The translations under genes were made by a program, and so were the position numbers. Below the pieces are notes generated by a model, which was given only the letters and a program-made list of their open reading frames with translations, had not been told where the DNA came from and did not search any database. DNA of 64,000 nucleotides from Arthrobacter wenxiniae (lineage in GTDB: Bacteria; Actinomycetota; Actinomycetes; Actinomycetales; Micrococcaceae): assembly GCF_013376105.1 (NCBI RefSeq), contig NZ_JAAMFM010000021.1:1-64000 (forward strand), in the 5' to 3' direction. This document shows positions 45,361 through 54,444 of this stretch, one piece after another (within the stretch, counting starts at the first letter, position 1; every line of letters starts with the position of its first letter).

Positions 45361-46668
45361 CTATTTCTGTGACGCGAGCTGGTCGATCTTCGCTGAGGAT
45401 TCCTTGAAGGCGTCGTCAATGCTCTGGTTGCCGAAGATGACGGCCTTGGAGTAAGCGTTGCGGAACGTCTGCCAGATTTCGACCGAGTTCGGCACGTTCG
45501 GAACCTCAACGGTCCGTGCTGCCTGGTCGGCGAAGTTCGTGTAGAGCGGGTTTGCCTTGAAGTAGTCGGCATAGGTCGTGGTCAGGTCCTTGCGCATCGG
45601 CATCTGGCCGGTGCCGGTCAGAAGCTTGCCGTCCTGGTCAACGCTGGTCGCAAACTTCATGACCTCCCACGCGGTGCCCTGGTTCTTGCACGCGGAGTAC
45701 ATGCCGATGTTCTTTGCGTCGGAGAACGTGTAGGACTTCGGTGTTGCCTGGGCGGCCGGAACGGGTACGGCACCCCAGTTCACCTTGCCCTTGTAGGCGG
45801 CGATGGCCCACGGGCCGGCGAGTGACATGGCGGCCTTGCCTTCGGCAAACGAATCGCCCTGGTAGACCTCCTTGGAAGCCAGGTTCTCCTTGTAGAGCGT
45901 CTGGAACATGGTGGCTACCTGCTTGCCTTCCGGGCTGTCGAAGGTCGACTTGCCGTTTTCGATCAACTGCTTGCCGCCGGTGTTCGCCGCATAGAAGGGA
46001 TAGAAGTCGAACCATGACTGGTAGTAGTCGCTGGAAGGTGAGGGCCAAATTGCTTTGGGTGCGGCCCCGGACTTCACCAAAGTGCGGGCTGTGTCCAGGA
46101 ATTCCGCCTGGGTGGCGAGCTTGGGATGTTCAGGGTCGAGCCCGGCCTTCTTGAAGATGTCCTTGTTGTAGAACAGGACAACCGGGTTCGACTTCCACGG
46201 CAGCTGGTAGAAATTGCCGTCACTGGACTTGTACTGGTCCGCGATGGCGCCGGTCCTGCCCTCAATGTACGACTTGCCGTCGGGGAAGGCACTCAGGTTG
46301 ACCAGGCCTCCCTGCTTTTCAAACTGGGGCACCGCCACGGGTGCCGTGTTGAACACCAGGCACGGCGCATTTCCTGCCGTAATGGCTGCACCGATGACTT
46401 CCTCGGAACTCTTGCCGGCCGGAATTTCCTGGGCGTCGATCTTCTGGTCCGGATGTGCTGCGTTCCATGCAGCCACCATCGATTTGCCCCAGGCGACCTC
46501 GAACTGGTTATTGGAGTACCAGATCTTTATGGGGCCCTTGGCCGTGAGCGCGGCGGTGGCATTGTTCCCACCGCCGCCACTGCCGCCCCCGCAGGCGGTC
46601 ATGCCCACACCGAGGACCGCGACGAGGGACATCGCGAGGATTCGTGAAATGTTCTTTCCGTGCTTCAT
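45361..46668 (-). CDS. Sugar ABC transporter substrate-binding lipoprotein
   Basis: A 435-residue family-1 solute-binding protein. The signal MKHGKNISRILAMSLVAVLG ends at the lipobox MTAC (Cys26), followed by a Gly-rich linker. The mature part begins GPIKIWYSNNQFEVAWGKSM. ATG 46668 has AGGAG five bases upstream. It is the first transport gene after the LacI gene; the ligand is inferred to be a mannoside-type oligosaccharide because of the GH130 enzyme. Confidence 0.93.
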   Translation of the reverse strand: MKHGKNISRILAMSLVAVLGVGMTACGGGSGGGGNNATAALTAKGPIKIWYSNNQFEVAWGKSMVAAWNAAHPDQKIDAQEIPAGKSSEEVIGAAITAGNAPCLVFNTAPVAVPQFEKQGGLVNLSAFPDGKSYIEGRTGAIADQYKSSDGNFYQLPWKSNPVVLFYNKDIFKKAGLDPEHPKLATQAEFLDTARTLVKSGAAPKAIWPSPSSDYYQSWFDFYPFYAANTGGKQLIENGKSTFDSPEGKQVATMFQTLYKENLASKEVYQGDSFAEGKAAMSLAGPWAIAAYKGKVNWGAVPVPAAQATPKSYTFSDAKNIGMYSACKNQGTAWEVMKFATSVDQDGKLLTGTGQMPMRKDLTTTYADYFKANPLYTNFADQAARTVEVPNVPNSVEIWQTFRNAYSKAVIFGNQSIDDAFKESSAKIDQLASQK

Positions 46669-46718
46669 TGCATCTCCTATTTTGATGAATATACTTCAGG
46701 CGACGTGAGGTGATCTTG

Positions 46719-46736
46719 GGTGCGAAAGGCCGCACC
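46719..46736 (-). terminator. Hairpin between LacI gene and binding-protein gene
   Basis: GGTGCG (46719-46724) pairs with CGCACC (46731-46736) around AAAGGC. It is a short stem and may act as an attenuator between the regulator and the transport genes. Confidence 0.4.
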
Positions 46737-46759
46737 AATCACCCCGGGGATGACTGATT

Positions 46760-47797
46760 TCAATCGGGACTGTTGGCAAAATCCATTGAGGGGGCGGGTC
46801 CCGTGGATCCGCCAAGCACAAGCTGTGGTTCGGGCAGGACAATGTCCCCACCCCGGACCCCATTGAGTTGGTCGAGCAGGACCTGCGCGGCGACCCGACC
46901 CCAGAGAACCGGGTCAGTTGAAATGGTCGTCAACGGCGGGTTGAGGAACGATGCCAGTTCGGTGTTGTCATAGCCGGTTATCGAGAGATCTGCCGGGACT
47001 GCAATCCCCTGGGACTGTGCAAACGACAACCCGGCGATCGCCATCAGGTCATTGGCGAAGACGATGGCCGTGGGCCGGTCACGACGCCGAAGCAGGTCGG
47101 CAGTGGCCGCGGCACCGGCAGCGGCTGTAAAGTCGGCCTCGACGAAGAGGTCAGTCTTCAGGCCACCCCTCACCATGGCCCCTTCCCATGCGCGGCGTCG
47201 ACTGCACCCATGGATATAGCTTTGAGTTCCTCCCACATGGGCGATCCGCTCGTGCCCCAAGGCAATCAAGTGCCTGGTGGCACCGGCAATGCCCTCCGTA
47301 TCGTCCATGCACACGGCAGGAAAGCTCGAGACCCCTTCGGGGCGGTTCAGGGTGACCGCCGCCAGCCCCAATTCCTGCATCAGGGCGATTCTCGGATCGC
47401 GAACGCGAACGTCTGTCAGGATGACGCCGTCAACCCGCCCATCCCTGGCCAGCTTGCGATAGCTCTGTTCCTCCTTGTCCTGCCCCATCGCCGAAGTCAG
47501 GACAAGGACGAAGTCATTTTCGACCAGGGTGGACTCCACACCCGCGATGAACGCCGGAAAGAAGGGATCCGTGCCGAGCAACCGCGGATCACGTGCCACG
47601 ACCAAGCCAACCGCAAAAGCTTTCGACGTCGACAGGGCCTTGGCACGGAGGTTGGGCTTCCAGCCAAGATCGCTGGCCACCTGAAGGATGCGGGCCCTCG
47701 TCGACTCACTGACGCCCGCATTGCCATTGAGTGCATGCGATACGGCACCCTTGCTCACTCCGGCAGCAAGGGCAACATCGCTGATCGTGACAGACAT
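46760..47797 (-). CDS. LacI-family repressor of the GH130 locus
   Basis: A 345-residue LacI/GalR protein with an N-terminal HTH (VTISDVALAAGVSKGAVSHA, then LNG), hinge LRAKALSTSKAFAVGLVVAR, and sugar-binding domain with GHERIAHVGG and SITGYDNTELASFLNPPLTT. ATG 47797 is preferred to 47812 because the HTH begins there. Two AAACCGGTTT palindromes lie upstream of the gene, arguing for autoregulation. It heads the seven-gene minus-strand locus. Confidence 0.92.
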   Translation of the reverse strand: MSVTISDVALAAGVSKGAVSHALNGNAGVSESTRARILQVASDLGWKPNLRAKALSTSKAFAVGLVVARDPRLLGTDPFFPAFIAGVESTLVENDFVLVLTSAMGQDKEEQSYRKLARDGRVDGVILTDVRVRDPRIALMQELGLAAVTLNRPEGVSSFPAVCMDDTEGIAGATRHLIALGHERIAHVGGTQSYIHGCSRRRAWEGAMVRGGLKTDLFVEADFTAAAGAAATADLLRRRDRPTAIVFANDLMAIAGLSFAQSQGIAVPADLSITGYDNTELASFLNPPLTTISTDPVLWGRVAAQVLLDQLNGVRGGDIVLPEPQLVLGGSTGPAPSMDFANSPD

Positions 47798-47830
47798 TCC
47801 CACTCCCCTCACTCAGGTGACCTGAATCAC

Positions 47831-47842
47831 TAAACCGGTTTC
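47831..47842. promoter_or_regulatory. LacI operator (TAAACCGGTTTC), proximal
   Basis: Core AAACCGGTTT at 47832-47841, 23 bp from its twin, between the promoter region and the LacI start. Confidence 0.65.
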
Positions 47843-47853
47843 GTAGGTTCAAC

Positions 47854-47865
47854 TAAACCGGTTTA
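47854..47865. promoter_or_regulatory. LacI operator (TAAACCGGTTTA), distal
   Basis: A perfect 12-bp palindrome with a central CG, the usual LacI-family form. It overlaps the spacer and probable -10 region of the minus-strand promoter. Confidence 0.7.
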
Positions 47866-47874
47866 CAGAGTGAT

Positions 47875-47880
47875 TGTCAA
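47875..47880 (-). promoter_or_regulatory. -35 box of the LacI promoter (TTGACA)
   Basis: TTGACA on the minus strand, with weak -10 candidates (TTTAGT) 17 bp further on at about 47852-47857, inside the distal operator. Confidence 0.5.
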
Positions 47881-48412
47881 TGGTCCGCGCATGGAACTTC
47901 CGGCAACCCGGGTCTTCGTACCAGGTACGGTTGGCGGGACTGTTGCTCTACGGGAGGAGCCGCCGGCACTGGGCAGCTTGCCCAATCGGTGGTTCGGGAA
48001 GGTACGGAAACCCCTGGGCAATCCGGCGCGACGTCTCATTAACCCCACTGGATGGCCTCGATGGGGCCATTCGAAGCGCCACTGGTTTGAAGGTAGGCGG
48101 GGACCTCCTGCCGCGGGGTCGCTCGCGTCCCATGACGAGGATGCTGGCGGCCGCTTCGACGCGGGATCATGGGCGAACGTCCCCAGCTCGGGGTTTTTGC
48201 CGGGGCGTTTTCAGTGCCGGCGGTGGGCGGAAAGGAGCCCGTCGCGTCCCAGGGTGCGTTATCGGTGGGACAAGCCAACGCGAATGAAGGGCGGCGGGTA
48301 GCGGCCGAAGCGTTGGCCAATTCCGGGCATCCGGTTCAGGATTACCGCGCCGCGTGGCCGCGCCCCGGTTGGTAGTCACCGGACCGGGCCAACAGGGTCC
48401 ATAATTTAGGGC
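47881..48412. other. Divergent intergenic region, no gene seen
   Basis: About 530 bases between the LacI gene and the GH3 gene without a recognisable coding region. No copies of either LacI operator were found near the GH3 start. Confidence 0.4.
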
Positions 48413-50695
48413 ATGGAAATGGCTGGAGTGCGTCGGACTGCGCGAGCGCAGAAGGGGTGGGGCGCCGGTACACGACCCGCGTTGAGGAAAACGATGGCGG
48501 CGGAGGGGGGCGCGTTTGGCGAGGCAGTCCGGGCAGTCCGGGCTGGCGAGCTCGAGGCGGATGAGGCGGCAGACCAAATGATCGGCAGGATGACCGATCG
48601 GGAGGTCCTCAGTCTGCTTGACGGCGACTCCCACAGTCTGCTGCTGCCGCTCATCCCGGTGCTGCTGGGTCGGCGGCCGTTCGTAGCCGGGGCGGTCCCG
48701 CGGCTCGGCATCCCGGGCATCCGGTTCAGCGACGGTCCCCGCGGCGTCGTGATCGGCGCCTCCACCGCCTTCCCTGTGACGATTGCACGGGCCGCGACGT
48801 GGGACCCGGCGCTTGAGGAGCGGGTCGGCCACGCCATCGGTCTGGAGACCAGGGCGCGGGGTGCAAACTACTCTGCCTCCGTCTGCGTCAACCTGCTTCG
48901 CCACCCCGCGTGGGGCAGGGCGCAGGAGTGCTACGGCGAGGATCCGGTGCTCACCGGCCGGATGGGGTCGGCCCTGACGCGGGGCGTACGTGTGCACGTG
49001 ATGGCGTGTGTGAAGCACTTCGCGCTTAATTCGATGGAAAACGAGCGCTTCGAGGTCGATGTGTCGGTCGACGAGCACGCCCTGCACGAGGTGTACCTGC
49101 CCCACTTCAAGGCGGTGGTGGAAGCGGGCGCCGATTCCGTCATGACTGCTTACAACAGGGTGCGGGGCGAGTACATGGACATCAATCGCCCACTTCTCAC
49201 CGATGTGCTGCGTGACGAATGGGGCTTCTCCGGGTTCGTGACGAGCGACTGGGTGTTCGGTACCCATGACGCGGTCCTGAGCCTTCAGGCGGGGATGGAC
49301 GTGGAGATGCCGCTGCGGATGCTGCGCGCCCTCGATCTGCCGGGCGCCCTCAACAGGGGCGACGTCGCCCGCGAGACTGTGCGGCGGTCCGCGCGCCGCA
49401 TTCTCCGGACGAGCGTGCTGCATGCCGCGACGCGGGAGGCTGCGGGGCCGGGCGCCGCGCTCATTGCCTGCCCGGCGCATCGGGCGCTGGCCCGCCAGGC
49501 CGCCGCGGAATCGATCGTGCTGCTGAAGAACGAAATCGCCGGCGCCGCGCCGCTGCTGCCGTTGGCCCCCGCCACCGGGCACCTCGCGGTGATCGGGCGG
49601 CTCGCGGGACGGGCGAACCTTGGCGATCACGGCTCGTCGCGCGTTCGCCCCCCGTCCGCGGTCTCGCCGCTGCAGGGGCTGAGGGAGGCCCTTCCCCGGG
49701 TGCGGATCACGGCCACCTCCGGGCGGAACGTACGCGCCGCTGCAGCGGCCGCCGCCGACGCCGAGACGGCCATCGTCGTCGTCGGCCTGGACCAGCATGA
49801 TGAGGGCGAGTCAGTCGTCACCGCCGGCGTGGACGTTGGCGTGCTCGGCCGGGCGTTCGGCTCCGGGCGACTCCGCGGGCCGCTCATGGCCCTCGCACAC
49901 CTGGCGTCGCGGTTCGTCCGCGGTGGCGACCGCAACTCGCTCGACCTGCGCCCCTCCGATGTGCGCCTTATCCGCGCGGTCGCCGCGGCCAACTCCCGGA
50001 CCGTCGTCGTGCTGATCGGCGGCAGCGCGATCCTGACAGAGGCGTGGCGGGACCGCGTGCCGGCGCTCCTCCTCGCCTGGTACGGCGGGATGGAGGGCGG
50101 ACGCGCGTTGGCGAGCGTGCTCACCGGGGCCGTGGAGCCCGGCGGACGGCTGCCATTTGTGCTGCCGACGGATGCCGCCCATCTCCCACCTTTCGACAGC
50201 GCGGCGAAGTCCGTCATCTACGACGACAGGTGGGGCCAACGCCGGCTCGACGGCGACGGGCACGCGCCCGCATTCCCTTTCGGCTTCGGCCTGGGCTATA
50301 CGACCATCGGTCACCGGCTCCTCGATCACAAGTTCGATGACGCGGGCGGCAGCGCGGACGTACTCGTGACAAACACCGGTGATCGCGAGGGATCGACCGT
50401 GGTGCAGGTCTACGCCGCTGACGTTTCCCTCCGCAGGCCGGTAGCCCAGCTGCTGGGCTTCAGGAAGGTGACGCTGCAGCCGGGTGTCGAGGCGACCGTC
50501 CGGGTCACACTGGACGCCGGACCCACGCTGCAGCGCGATCCGGCGACACGGCGCTGGGCCCCCCGCGCCGGCGACTGGGCCGTGCTCGCCGCCCAGCACA
50601 GCCCCGGCAGCTGGGCGGGCGCGCGCCCGTTGCGACGCCCTGGGCCTGGGCCGTTGACCGGCGGAGAATGCGCCGTGGAAGGTTCGGCGGGCTGA
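48413..50695 (+). CDS. GH3-family beta-glycosidase
   Basis: A 760-residue glycoside hydrolase family 3 protein. The (beta/alpha)8 domain has GIRFSDGPRGVVIG, HFALNSMENERFEVDV and the nucleophile motif GFVTSDWVFG with Asp279. The alpha/beta sandwich starts RQAAAESIVLLKNE and includes VVVGLDQHDEGESV. A fibronectin-III-like end (VVQVYAADVSLRRPVAQLLG) closes it. There is no signal peptide, so it is cytoplasmic. Its start is uncertain: the first 40 residues are not family-like and ATG 48494 is an alternative. It is convergent with the glycosyltransferase gene. Confidence 0.9.
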   Translation: MEMAGVRRTARAQKGWGAGTRPALRKTMAAEGGAFGEAVRAVRAGELEADEAADQMIGRMTDREVLSLLDGDSHSLLLPLIPVLLGRRPFVAGAVPRLGIPGIRFSDGPRGVVIGASTAFPVTIARAATWDPALEERVGHAIGLETRARGANYSASVCVNLLRHPAWGRAQECYGEDPVLTGRMGSALTRGVRVHVMACVKHFALNSMENERFEVDVSVDEHALHEVYLPHFKAVVEAGADSVMTAYNRVRGEYMDINRPLLTDVLRDEWGFSGFVTSDWVFGTHDAVLSLQAGMDVEMPLRMLRALDLPGALNRGDVARETVRRSARRILRTSVLHAATREAAGPGAALIACPAHRALARQAAAESIVLLKNEIAGAAPLLPLAPATGHLAVIGRLAGRANLGDHGSSRVRPPSAVSPLQGLREALPRVRITATSGRNVRAAAAAAADAETAIVVVGLDQHDEGESVVTAGVDVGVLGRAFGSGRLRGPLMALAHLASRFVRGGDRNSLDLRPSDVRLIRAVAAANSRTVVVLIGGSAILTEAWRDRVPALLLAWYGGMEGGRALASVLTGAVEPGGRLPFVLPTDAAHLPPFDSAAKSVIYDDRWGQRRLDGDGHAPAFPFGFGLGYTTIGHRLLDHKFDDAGGSADVLVTNTGDREGSTVVQVYAADVSLRRPVAQLLGFRKVTLQPGVEATVRVTLDAGPTLQRDPATRRWAPRAGDWAVLAAQHSPGSWAGARPLRRPGPGPLTGGECAVEGSAG

Positions 50696-50720
50696 GATCG
50701 AACGGTGGGTCGCGCCGCGC

Positions 50721-52418
50721 TCATCCGCCGAGGGTGCGAGGGGGTGCCGAGAGGGACTCGACGCGAACGGGAAGCACGTCGTCGCCCCTCAGCATGGCGC
50801 GGAGCAACCGCCGCGCTTCCCACCGAAGTGACACCGGTGCCAGATCGCGGCGCAGCTCCAGCCCCCCGTCCGGACCCGCGTACCGCTTCTGCAGATCGCC
50901 CAGCTCCTCCGATCGCAGCAAAGCCACGGTGCTGCCGGTTGCCTGGTCGACCAGCCGGACCAGCGCGGATGGTCCCGTCAGGTCAGTGGCGACGACGCGC
51001 CGCTCGCTCGCGGCGAGGATCGACTTCTGCGCCGCGCGGGTCACGACCAGAGGACGGAACGGCCCGTCCAGCAGGCCGTTCAGCACGTCCGCCGCGGCGT
51101 CGGGGCACCCGATTCTTTGCGCCGCCGCCTGCATCCGCTGCAGGCGGCCCGGCTCGCGCAGCAACTCATCGATCTTCCAGCCGATCGCTGCGGTATTGTT
51201 GCAACGCACGGCCGCACCTTGCTCCAACAGGTAATCGCCGTTGCGAACCTCCTGCCCCGGGATGGGGTTCACCAGCACCATGGGCAGTCCTGCAGCCATG
51301 CACTCCGAGGCCGACAACCCGCCCGGTTTGCCCACGAAAAGGTCCGCGCGGCGCAGCAGCTGCGGCATCTCCGCCGTGAAGCCGACTACCCGGTAGCGGT
51401 CGCCGGCAGGCGCCACCAGCGCCTCGATGCGTCGCCGCAGCGCGTCGTTGTATCCACACACAATCGTGGCCGTGAATGGGGAGCGCATGTGCAGCGTCTG
51501 GCGCACGACCGCGACGGCGTAGTCACCGCCTTTTGCCCCTGCCGAGATCAACAGCATCGGGGGCTTGCCGGCATCGCGAGTGTGCACATCGTTTGGCATG
51601 GCCGCGATCGGGATCCCTGTGGCCGAGACCCGGTCGGCAGGCAGACCGAGCGCCGTCAGCACCACGCGCCCCTCCTCCCTGGCCACGAAGAGCGCGTGAA
51701 ACGCGCTCGTAAGCCACAGGCCCTGGAAGTCGTAGTCCGTCGTGACCACAGCAGTCCTGGCATTGATCACGCCGCGAAGGAGAAGTGACGCCATCAGCTG
51801 GGCCGGCAGGAAGTGTGTGCACACGATCGCGGTGGGGCGGAATCGCTTGATCGCACGGACGACCGGGATGGCGTTCATCCACGTCCAGGGGTCGATGGGA
51901 CCGCGGCGCCCGAACGGCGGGTCGCTGGCGTCATAGGCCCACTCGACCAGCCATGGCATCTCCTTGACCAGAACGAAGTAGCCCTTCCCCAGCACGTCGC
52001 GGTAGAGCGCGCTGCTCACCTGCAGCACGTCCACCACCTGCACCTCGACGATGTCGGCGCGCGAGGCACACGCCTGCTGTACCGCCGCCGCGGCACTGTT
52101 GTGCCCCGATCCCACCCCTGCGGTCAGGATCATGACGCGTTCCCCGCCAGCGCTGCCCGAACCCCGTGCCGACGTCCTGCGCTTGAAGGGGTGATGGCCG
52201 CCCGCGGCAGCGCGGCCGGTCCCGATGATCTTCCCGACACCGACCGGGACGGGCCCCCTGATGTTCAGGTCGCGGGCTCGACGGACTGGCGTGTCCGTCC
52301 CGGCGGCCTCACTCGTCCCGGCCGCCCGCGCGGGTTCGGCGGGCAATGCCGTCTGCTGCAGATCCGCGTCCCGATTTGGCGTGCTCACGCTGACATGCCC
52401 TAGAGTTCGCACGCGCAC
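50721..52418 (-). CDS. GT28-type glycosyltransferase (MGDG synthase/diacylglycerol glucosyltransferase-like)
   Basis: A 565-residue protein with a disordered N-terminus of about 90 residues, then the MGDG_synth domain starting MILTAGVGSGHNSAAAAVQQ and a GT28 C-terminal domain (LFVGKPGGLSASECMAAGLP, NPIPGQEVRNGDYLLEQGAA). Family members add glucose or galactose to diacylglycerol at the membrane. About 140 further residues after the GT core are unusual and may regulate or anchor it. GTG 52418 or GTG 52388 could start it; true homology begins only near residue 95. Confidence 0.85.
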   Translation of the reverse strand: MRVRTLGHVSVSTPNRDADLQQTALPAEPARAAGTSEAAGTDTPVRRARDLNIRGPVPVGVGKIIGTGRAAAGGHHPFKRRTSARGSGSAGGERVMILTAGVGSGHNSAAAAVQQACASRADIVEVQVVDVLQVSSALYRDVLGKGYFVLVKEMPWLVEWAYDASDPPFGRRGPIDPWTWMNAIPVVRAIKRFRPTAIVCTHFLPAQLMASLLLRGVINARTAVVTTDYDFQGLWLTSAFHALFVAREEGRVVLTALGLPADRVSATGIPIAAMPNDVHTRDAGKPPMLLISAGAKGGDYAVAVVRQTLHMRSPFTATIVCGYNDALRRRIEALVAPAGDRYRVVGFTAEMPQLLRRADLFVGKPGGLSASECMAAGLPMVLVNPIPGQEVRNGDYLLEQGAAVRCNNTAAIGWKIDELLREPGRLQRMQAAAQRIGCPDAAADVLNGLLDGPFRPLVVTRAAQKSILAASERRVVATDLTGPSALVRLVDQATGSTVALLRSEELGDLQKRYAGPDGGLELRRDLAPVSLRWEARRLLRAMLRGDDVLPVRVESLSAPPRTLGG

Positions 52419-52786
52419 TCCCCTAACAGCTCATCAGAAGCCAAAACTACATCTGTTTGGAACAGTGCACTGAGAGCCAGTTTAGCCCACGAAAATGATC
52501 CACGTTCAGACCCACAAATTGGCAAACGGGAGGAAAGCAGGTGCGTATTTTGTGAATATCCACGCCCCTCTCCAAACAGCCGGTGACATGCGATCAAGCA
52601 TGTCGGCGGACCCGAAAACTGCCATCAAACGCAGGATCCGCCGCTACAGGGCAGATCCAAGTCACGTTTACTCACATTCTTCAACCGGCCGGCGGGATAT
52701 CCCCGAGATTGTGGGGTTTTTCCAAATCCGGACACATCGACACAGCCACCGGAAAGAATTAGCCCTTCAGTCGCCGTATTCCCAAT

Positions 52787-52815
52787 TTTTGGGGACAAGA
52801 TTTTGGGGACAGGGA
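52787..52815. repeat. Tandem TTTTGGGGACA(A/G) motif
   Basis: TTTTGGGGACAAGA (52787-52800) is followed directly by TTTTGGGGACAGGGA (52801-52815). GGGGACAGGGACC-type words are common in repeats linked to REP-associated transposases, but no such transposase gene is recognisable here. Confidence 0.5.
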
Positions 52816-53247
52816 CCAATGGTCGTCCTGCGCGGCACTGGAGCTGTCGCGACGGTGGTGGCGCGGCACAGCAGGTTCTTGATCGTGCTGGGTCTGCCAC
52901 AGGACAAGTAGGCCGACGGTCTCCCTGACGTCCTCATAAATCGGGCCAATGACCCGCCGCGCACAGCTCACCGTCTGCACCCACCCGCCGGTGCACCTCA
53001 CCCACCCCACCCACTGCTGTAGCGGCCCTCAATGCTGCTAAGCCGGCTTGAAACCGTCGTGGGCGCTCCATTCAATGCGCCTTGTCACAAGGCACCGTTG
53101 GGCGAACACACGAAGGAACGCCTACAATCCCTGGAAGCCTCCGTGCTCGGGCACGGAATCATGGCCCGTGGGGCTGACCGCATCGATCCCACGCACTTCC
53201 AGTAGCTGTGGACCTTCGAGAGCCCTACCCTTGAGTGAAGACGACGA

Positions 53248-53277
53248 AATCCCACCCTCATATTTCAAAGTGGGATT
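53248..53277 (-). terminator. Hairpin downstream of the DUF6131 gene
   Basis: AATCCCAC (53248-53255) pairs with GTGGGATT (53270-53277) across a 14-base loop, 28 bp past the gene end on the minus strand. Confidence 0.45.
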
Positions 53278-53304
53278 CCGGCGACAAGCTATGGCATGGT
53301 GCGT

Positions 53305-53460
53305 TTAGGCTCTGTTGCGTACTTGACGCAACACTGCCATCACGGCGCCGACGACCAAGAGGATAATCCCGATCCAGAGCAGGAACATTGCAGCCTTCAC
53401 TGCAATGCCAAGGACGAGCAATATGATTCCAACGACTATAAGTGCTATTACGATTCCCAT
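53305..53460 (-). CDS. Small DUF6131-type membrane protein
   Basis: A 51-residue protein, MGIVIALIVVGIILLVLGIA then VKAAMFLLWIGIILLVVGAV and VLRQVRNRA: two membrane helices and a basic tail, the DUF6131 pattern seen in mycobacteria and arthrobacters. ATG 53460 is chosen because upstream residues in the same frame are not family-like. Function unknown. Confidence 0.75.
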   Translation of the reverse strand: MGIVIALIVVGIILLVLGIAVKAAMFLLWIGIILLVVGAVMAVLRQVRNRA

Positions 53461-53634
53461 TTCCCTAAGGTACAGGCCCGGCTTTGGTTGGGCAACCTTG
53501 GGCTCAAAAAACGCTCTTCCCGTATTGCCCCGGCCGTCGAGGACCGCCCTGCGGTGTTCCACACTGGTTCTGGCCCCCAGGGGCGCAACGGTGGTGTGTC
53601 GGTGCGGTATTTTCCTTTGATGTGTTCAGTGAGC

Positions 53635-54444
53635 TCAGAGCGTGGCCAGCCGGGCACGGGCGAAGCTGTAGAGTCCGTAAGCCATGAGGCCGGTGCCGAC
53701 CATGACGAGGATGGCTTCCCCGAAAGGTAGTGCGGCCAGTGCCTTGAGGGCTCCGTCGAGTCCGGAGGCATCCTGGGGGTCGACTTTGACTGCAGCGACG
53801 ACGAAGAGAATGCCGAGTGTGAGGATGGCGATACCCTTGGCCACGTATCCGGTCATGGCCAGTGCTGTGATGGCCCTCTGGGAGGGGCCTGAGGGGAGCA
53901 TGATGTCTTCACGAAATTTTTGCCGGGCACCTTTGTAGATGAGGTAGCCCCCGATGCCTGCCGTGGCAAGTCCCACGACGATGAGCAGGGCCTGCCCTCC
54001 GGCAAGGGAGAGCAGGGTCGCGGTGGCGTGGCGGGTGGCGGTCGCGGAGTTGCTTGGGCGTCGCAGGGCGAAGGAGAGCGCAGTGATGGCCAGGGCCAGG
54101 TAGCAGGCGCCCTTGCACAAGGAAACCAGGCTGCGGACCCAGCGTTTCTTGGAGGATGAACCGATGCCAAGGCTGGCCTGTAGCAGCAGCCACAGTCCCA
54201 GGGCCGTCAGGCCGGCCACGGTGGCCCACAAAACGATGATTCCCCCCGGGAGCTTCGTCAGTTGCGCGAAGGCACCTGATTGGTCTGATTCCCCGCCGTG
54301 GTGAAAGGCTATGCGGATGGCGATGTAGCCCATCAGCAGGTGCATAAGTCCGCTGGCAGCGAACCCGATTCTGGCAATGAGGGTGAGTGCGCGGCTGTTG
54401 TGGGCGCGGCCAGCCACCCGGCGGGCCTTCCGGCCGGCCCTCAT
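53635..54444 (-). CDS. DUF1206-domain membrane protein
   Basis: A 269-residue protein with three repeats of a two-helix DUF1206 unit (IARIGFAASGLMHLLMGYIA; LVSLCKGACYLALAITALSF; AMTGYVAKGIAILTLGILFV), six membrane segments in all. The function is unknown. Its ATG overlaps the stop of the PAP2 phosphatase gene as ATGA, so the two are coupled. Confidence 0.9.
   Translation of the reverse strand: MRAGRKARRVAGRAHNSRALTLIARIGFAASGLMHLLMGYIAIRIAFHHGGESDQSGAFAQLTKLPGGIIVLWATVAGLTALGLWLLLQASLGIGSSSKKRWVRSLVSLCKGACYLALAITALSFALRRPSNSATATRHATATLLSLAGGQALLIVVGLATAGIGGYLIYKGARQKFREDIMLPSGPSQRAITALAMTGYVAKGIAILTLGILFVVAAVKVDPQDASGLDGALKALAALPFGEAILVMVGTGLMAYGLYSFARARLATL

Larger units (their letters stand above)
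52419..53304. other. Intergenic region with REP-like tandem motif
   Basis: No gene is supportable over about 880 bases. It carries two adjacent TTTTGGGGACA units at 52787-52815 and, at its end, the hairpin 53248-53277. Confidence 0.4.

Noticed and set aside
48167-49798. 543-codon minus-strand frame
   Set aside because: Antisense to the GH3 gene and extending into the non-coding upstream region; no recognisable motif.
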